Shown: piece after piece, positions 59,894 through 64,000 of the stretch
Position numbering within the stretch: position 1 is the first letter of the stretch
Layout of the letters: each line of letters starts with the position of its first letter
DNA from: Przewalskia tangutica
Lineage: Eukaryota; Streptophyta; Magnoliopsida; Solanales; Solanaceae
Reading direction: 5' to 3'
Length of the DNA: 64,000 nt
Assembly (NCBI GenBank): GCA_029844215.1
Contig: CM056726.1
Span: 33,845,001-33,909,000, forward strand
Made by a program: the position numbers and the translations under genes
Notes under the pieces: generated by a model
Database searches by the model: none
What the model saw: only the letters and a program-made list of their open reading frames with translations
Told to the model about the DNA's origin: nothing

Positions 59894-59983
59894 CTCACAG
59901 GGCTAAATATGTTTTAGAGGCAAATAAAAATGGAAAGAGCATAAAAGATGATTGAAATGGGAAAAAAAGAAAAGACTACTTAC

Positions 59984-60482
59984 CGTAAGAAGAAGGTTTT
60001 GTAATCATGTGTAGCAGGAGATTATAAGCATCAGCAAAGACCACTCTAATCCCAGGAAGCTCTTCATTTAACCTCTGAACCAAACCAGCCAACATGACAT
60101 TGAAATGCTTAGCCACATTATTATATTTCTCATTGCATCCATCTCCATTTCCACTTATATAATTTGTTGTTCTTTCTAGAGGCAAACACCCCATTGGAGG
60201 AAGTCCTGTTAAGGAAATTTTCCTAGCACCCATGTAATATATTTGATGCACAAAATTCTGGGCAAGTCGAACAAGGAATTCTTGAAATTGGTCTTCTGTG
60301 AATTGAGATGCACGTCTGCTTTGCATTGAGTAGTAATTTTCCAAGAAGTCATTTGTACCTATGCTCACTAAATATAGTGACTCCTTTATTATGTATTTGC
60401 CTTTCTTTTTTCCTGCATATGCTTTTAGGTTCCTCTTATATTCTTTGTAGTACTCCAATTCCTTCCACAATGGTATCACATC
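59984..60482 (-). CDS. GDSL esterase/lipase, internal exon
   Basis: This 499-nt exon encodes 166 complete codons plus the first base of a Gly codon. It begins after CTTTGCAG and ends at GTAAGT. The order of motifs is IPLWKELEYYKEY at the start, block III as SIGTNDFLENYY (Gly42, Asn44 and Asp45 of the exon; the Asn belongs to the SGNH set), then GARKISLTGLPPMGCLPLER and the C-terminal PSSYG. The exon is fully open and has no deletion against relatives as I remember them. The catalytic Ser block (GDS) and the signal peptide would be in an upstream exon beyond 64000, because a copia element lies in the preceding intron. The product is probably a secreted esterase/lipase of the large plant GDSL family. 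Its substrate cannot be told. Confidence 0.9.
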
Positions 60483-60605
60483 CTGCAAAGTAAATGTTCC
60501 AAACTGAATTAATTATATTTTAATATAGAGTTATATTTACAAATTAACTACAATCAAGAATTAATATATTTCACATCGAATAAATGAATATAAGCAACAT
60601 AAAAC
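60483..60605 (-). other. Part of the upstream GDSL intron
   Basis: The acceptor TTTACTTTGCAG ends at 60483 on the minus strand. Only about 120 bp of the original intron is visible before the copia LTR begins. Confidence 0.75.
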
Positions 60606-62026
60606 TGAAAGTATATATGTCCTAGAGACAATCATTTTAGGGACAAATGTACTTGAACACATTCGTATTATTATTAATGAGATTAATATATTGATGACAT
60701 TTGCAATTACTGAATTATTATTTGATTGTTTGTATTATTCATTAATGTGCATCCCTTAAGCTAACGTTGTCATTGATAGGGTGAGATATTAATGATAGAG
60801 CGTAGTTCTTAAAGAAGCCTAGACTGATGATCATTGAGAATGGAATATCAATGATATATTATAAGTCGACATGTGGTCTGCATCACATTCTTAGAGAATG
60901 TAGTATGTCTCACTTACTATTAGTAATGGTTGCTAGTGATAGACACATGAATACTCTTAGAGTGTATTGACATACCCTGCTGATAAACTATTTGTTATAC
61001 ATGTCTAGAGTATTATCAGCATGTGGGAGATAAAGGTCTTTTGACTTGAGGTCAATACGCACCGGATTTGTTGAGTAATGTACTTTGATCCTTTCCTAAG
61101 ATTAAATTCCTTATAGGATAAGACATAGCTTGAATTGGGTACATTGCGATACACACTAAGGTGGTAGTTGAGCCAAGAATAAGATTCATTTTTCGATTAG
61201 ATATTCGAGAGAACACTCAGCTTCTCAGTGATATTAGGTCGACCAAGTCATTGTCCAATGCAAGAAACATATTTGAGATATGATCTAGTTGTCGATTAAT
61301 ATAAATGAGATAAAGTGATCAAGCCATTTGGATAGACACTTGAAAAATTCTAATCTTGATCGAGTGTGTCGCGAATGAAAGGAATTTATCATCCCACATA
61401 GAGGTTGTGTTTACTAGAGTCTTGTAAACGTTTTTCACATATTGAGTTCGTCATGTGACGCTGTCTAGGAGCTCCGTGTGAACCTTAATTTGATTAAGTG
61501 TCGATGTGTGAAGACCTAAAGGGTCACACTAAGTCGATTGTCTTTTCGGCCTAAAGACATATTTAAAATTAAAACATGCTGAAACATTAAAATAAAAGGG
61601 AAGCGTCACGGCGCTGGTACGACAGTGGGCCAGGTCCACTGCAATTCGCATTTTGGGCCAGGATTTAATCCTAATCTCAGTCTGATTTGTATCCTAATCT
61701 CCCCTATATATTCAGAAAACACCTGAATTCTTACTTTCTGAACTCAGAGTTCAGGAATTAAAATAGTCTCAAACCTCTGCCAATATTTCCTGGCTTTCCT
61801 GACATAGGAGTATACCGTAGCGAAGGCTTGCAGTCGTAAGGACAATTGTGTGCGCTCCCGTTAGTAGAGACTTAAGATAATATAAATTGTAAGTCTTCTT
61901 TTGTCTTTGTAGATTTCAGTTGTAGCGTAAACATACCAGACATAATTGTTGTTGCAAGTAAGTTAACAAAATTTTAAACTTCCGTTGTGTCTTACTTGTG
62001 TGTTTTAGACCCAACAAAATCCTACA
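60606..62026 (+). repeat. Copia 5' LTR (1421 bp)
   Basis: It runs from TGAAAGTATATATGTCC to CAACAAAATCCTACA. A PBS begins two bases later. TATATA at 61705-61710 is a promoter candidate. It resembles the solo LTR at 41124 with moderate divergence and lacks its TA run. Confidence 0.88.
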
Positions 62027-62027
62027 G

Positions 62028-62040
62028 TGGTATCAGAACC
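62028..62040 (+). promoter_or_regulatory. Primer binding site of the copia element
   Basis: TGGTATCAGAACC pairs with the 3' end of initiator tRNA-Met, with one mismatch to TGGTATCAGAGCC. Confidence 0.88.
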
Positions 62041-63563
62041 CAGGCTGGTTCAATAGTTACGTAACAATTGAAAGATATAATAATATGAGTTAAACGTAAA
62101 CTTGATTTTAATCTAAATTAAAACAAGGCTATTTAAAATATGCCATACTTTGACTGAGCGATTAACTTTTATAATCACCCTAAATTATCAACTACGCTAA
62201 ATCGAGGAAGTCATTCCATTCTAGCATGAACTGAGCCTTGTGCAGAAACCGATTCATTGCGAACATGGTGCACGGCGAAGAACGTGTAGGAATGGATGAT
62301 GGTCAACATATGCGTTATTGATAATGGTGGGTGGTAATAAAGGACCCGTAATCTGAACCCTAAATTAGATTTAGGGGTTGGACGATTTTTAGAAAATCAG
62401 CACGGAAATCGCTCTGAAAAGGACGTTGGCACTGCAGCCCTGTTGTAGGGCGACGCAGTGCCTGCGCGACTCTATGTCGGAGCGCCGCGGTGCCGGTCAC
62501 GATAATTAAGGGTCGTGATTAAAACCTTGGTTTAAAAATCGGAGCTTACTGGAACTGAGGCATTGCAGCCCCATAGTGGAGCGCCGCGACCCTAATTCAC
62601 ATAAACAAAAACCAAAAGTTTATGCATGTTCAGCGTCGCGGCGCCTTATGTCCAGAAAGTTAAAATCTCAATTTTCAAAATTTAATCTATTATTATTACA
62701 CAGTATGTTGGTATACTGTTTACGTGTTAAATGATCGTCATTTACGTTACCAAGTTTAGAGTCCGCAAATCATGCTTGGGTAGGCGGTGCCCAAAACTAG
62801 TTTAGAGTCTGCAATCATGCTTGGGTAGGCGGCGCCAAAAACTAGTTTAGAGTCCGCAATCATGCTTGGGTAGGTGGTGCCCAAATACATGTTTTAAATG
62901 TTTTGAGTAATGTTTGAAACATGTAATAGTTGATCTTGAATATAACCCTGAATTAAAATGTTCCCCAAAATTCAATACAAGTCTCATTTAAAATGAGCGT
63001 CGTCCGTTATAATTGATTGTGGTGCAAAATCCTTTTCGGCGAGATGAATATTTATGTCTCAGCATTTGCTCTAAGTCTACGAGGACTCAGACTCTTTCAT
63101 ATATACATATAAATGTTGTAGCATGTGATAAACCTTCGTGAGTATTTACACTCCAGTGTTTGCTCGATGAAGGCAAAGCCATGTTAGATACATAATTGCA
63201 GTCTCATAACGGGATTAACTTGTTAGGCTGTCTTGGCGCCCCAGTGTCGGACAACCGAGGGACGCAGATCGTATTATTTAGAACATTCGGTCAACCAAGA
63301 GTTGTAAATTGTTTGTAATTGGTTTAGAGACCTACTGGATCATGTTGTTGAAGTTACCAGCCTCAGCAAACGCGTAGACAACATGAGTCTTGATCTTGGC
63401 CTATTATGACTGTATTGATATGAGTCTGTATACTTTCATGGGGTAAAAGTATGTTAAAATAACAGGAGCTAATTAAACTAAAGACCATGTAAATTAGTTA
63501 ACGAATATGTTTAATAGAAATTATGTTAGTGTTAATTTCAAGTCTATCCTTTCTTTAGTTACA
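62041..63563 (+). other. Long copia leader with a triplicated ~46-bp block
   Basis: About 1.5 kb separates the PBS from the gag ATG. It contains three tandem copies of GTTTAGAGTCCGCAATCATG plus CTTGGGTAGGCGGTGCCC (about 62753-62886), and GC-rich GCGCCGCGGTGCC-type words (62440-62650). No frame of interest was seen. Confidence 0.7.
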
Positions 63564-64000
63564 ATGTCGAATCTGTCACTTAAAATATTGGTTGAAACAA
63601 ACAAGCTGAATGAAGCCAATTTTCCTGACTGGTTAAGAAATTTGTGTTTGGTGTTACGATTAGAAAAGATTGAGTATGTATTGGATACATCACTCCTTAC
63701 AGTCTCTGTTGAAGATTCTGAAGCGTATGCCTTGTTTGACAAGACAGCCTATCAGAAATATCTTGATGATGCTATTGCGGCACAATGTGTCATGTTATCT
63801 TCTATGACTCCAGAGTTACAAATACAACATGAAAATATGAGCCCTAACGAGATGCTGGAACATCTGAAGAGTCTATATGATTCACAGTCTCAGACTATGG
63901 AGTACGAGCTGTTGAGATACCTCTTCAAATGTAAGCTGAACGAAAGGGGTCAGATGTCACAACATATTTTGAAGATGATTGGGTTGATAGAAAGGTTAGC
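63564..64000 (+). CDS. gag: Ty1/copia gag polyprotein, N-terminal part
   Basis: An ATG at 63564 opens a frame of 145 codons that runs off the window. It contains the copia gag signature: NKLNEANFPDWLRNLCLVLR, then EKIEYVLD, then a CVMLSSMTPELQIQHE segment, LKSLYDSQSQTMEYELLRYL and a SQHILKMIGLIERL stretch. This is the UBN2-type gag domain that assembles virus-like particles in the cytoplasm. The absence of stops suggests a fairly recent insertion or purifying selection before it. Assignment to a copia lineage (Tork or Angela type) is not secure. Protease, integrase and RT would follow to the right. Confidence 0.85.
   Translation, partial: MSNLSLKILVETNKLNEANFPDWLRNLCLVLRLEKIEYVLDTSLLTVSVEDSEAYALFDKTAYQKYLDDAIAAQCVMLSSMTPELQIQHENMSPNEMLEHLKSLYDSQSQTMEYELLRYLFKCKLNERGQMSQHILKMIGLIERL

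Larger units (their letters stand above)
40592..59983 (-). other. 19.4-kb phase-1 intron of the GDSL gene, filled by nested transposons
   Basis: On the minus strand the donor is TACG|GTAAGT (59983) and the acceptor AACTGCAG|GGTTTC (40592), both canonical. The exons rejoin as PSSYG-FQVSS, the place where homologues read PSSFG-FEV. Removing the recognised insertions (41124-42704, 42754-59141, 59190-59901) leaves about 711 bp, a normal plant intron size. Residual unique intron DNA is at 40592-41123, 42705-42753, 59142-59189 and 59902-59983. Confidence 0.85.
60606..64000 (+). mobile_element. Ty1/copia element, 5' part, in the upstream GDSL intron
   Basis: It comprises a 5' LTR (60606-62026), PBS (62028), a long ~1.5-kb leader and a gag frame open to the window edge. 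The orientation is opposite to the GDSL gene. The LTR is of the same family as the solo LTRs at 41124 and 42754. The rest, including pol and the 3' LTR, is outside the window, so the TSD cannot be checked. Confidence 0.88.

Overview
This is a plant nuclear window, almost certainly from a eudicot. It is AT-rich, carries several classes of plant LTR retrotransposon, a CACTA end, a hAT-like MITE and a LINE remnant, and holds one interrupted plant-type GDSL esterase/lipase gene with canonical GT-AG introns. There is no bacterial-style gene organisation, no rRNA or tRNA gene and no CRISPR array. I cannot name the species; an asterid is only a guess.

Layout. (1) 1-6909: remains of a Ty3/gypsy element of Tat/Ogre type on the minus strand. 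Two ~590-bp direct repeats (1666-2246, 6312-6909; minus-strand start TGTTGACA) flank a broken gag (6311-5000) and three unrelated tandem arrays (100-bp, 18-bp and 81-bp units). (2) 6910-7300: a LINE reverse-transcriptase tail. (3) ~7300-35221: an old degenerate gypsy-type LTR (family C). It contains a 1.35-kb TIR-bearing insert and, at 11104-35174, a tandem array LTR-int-LTR-int-LTR-int-LTR of a non-autonomous element (family A: LTR ~4.4 kb, internal ~1.37 kb, tRNA-Met PBS and PPT, no coding capacity). The fourth LTR is interrupted by a smaller LTR element (family D, 31677-34050, 5-bp TSD). (4) 35222-36669: the end of a CACTA transposon. (5) 36670-40397: low-information DNA with a possible SINE and a gypsy LTR fragment. 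(6) 40398-60482: two exons of a GDSL esterase/lipase on the minus strand, separated by a 19,392-bp intron. (7) 60606-64000: the 5' LTR, PBS, leader and open gag of a Ty1/copia element on the plus strand, inserted in the preceding intron of the same gene.

The 19.4-kb intron is the main story. Without the recognisable insertions it would be about 0.7 kb. It holds a solo copia LTR (TSD AATTT), a second copia LTR split by a solo family-A LTR (TSD GTATC), which is split by a pol-bearing but decayed gypsy element (family B, TSD AAAAA), and a hAT-like MITE. The flanking exons remain open and join in frame at the expected conserved place, so the gene may still be spliced.

Families A and B share leader, PBS, PPT and LTR-end sequence. 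A therefore looks like a LARD-type internal-deletion derivative that depended on a B-like partner for its proteins.
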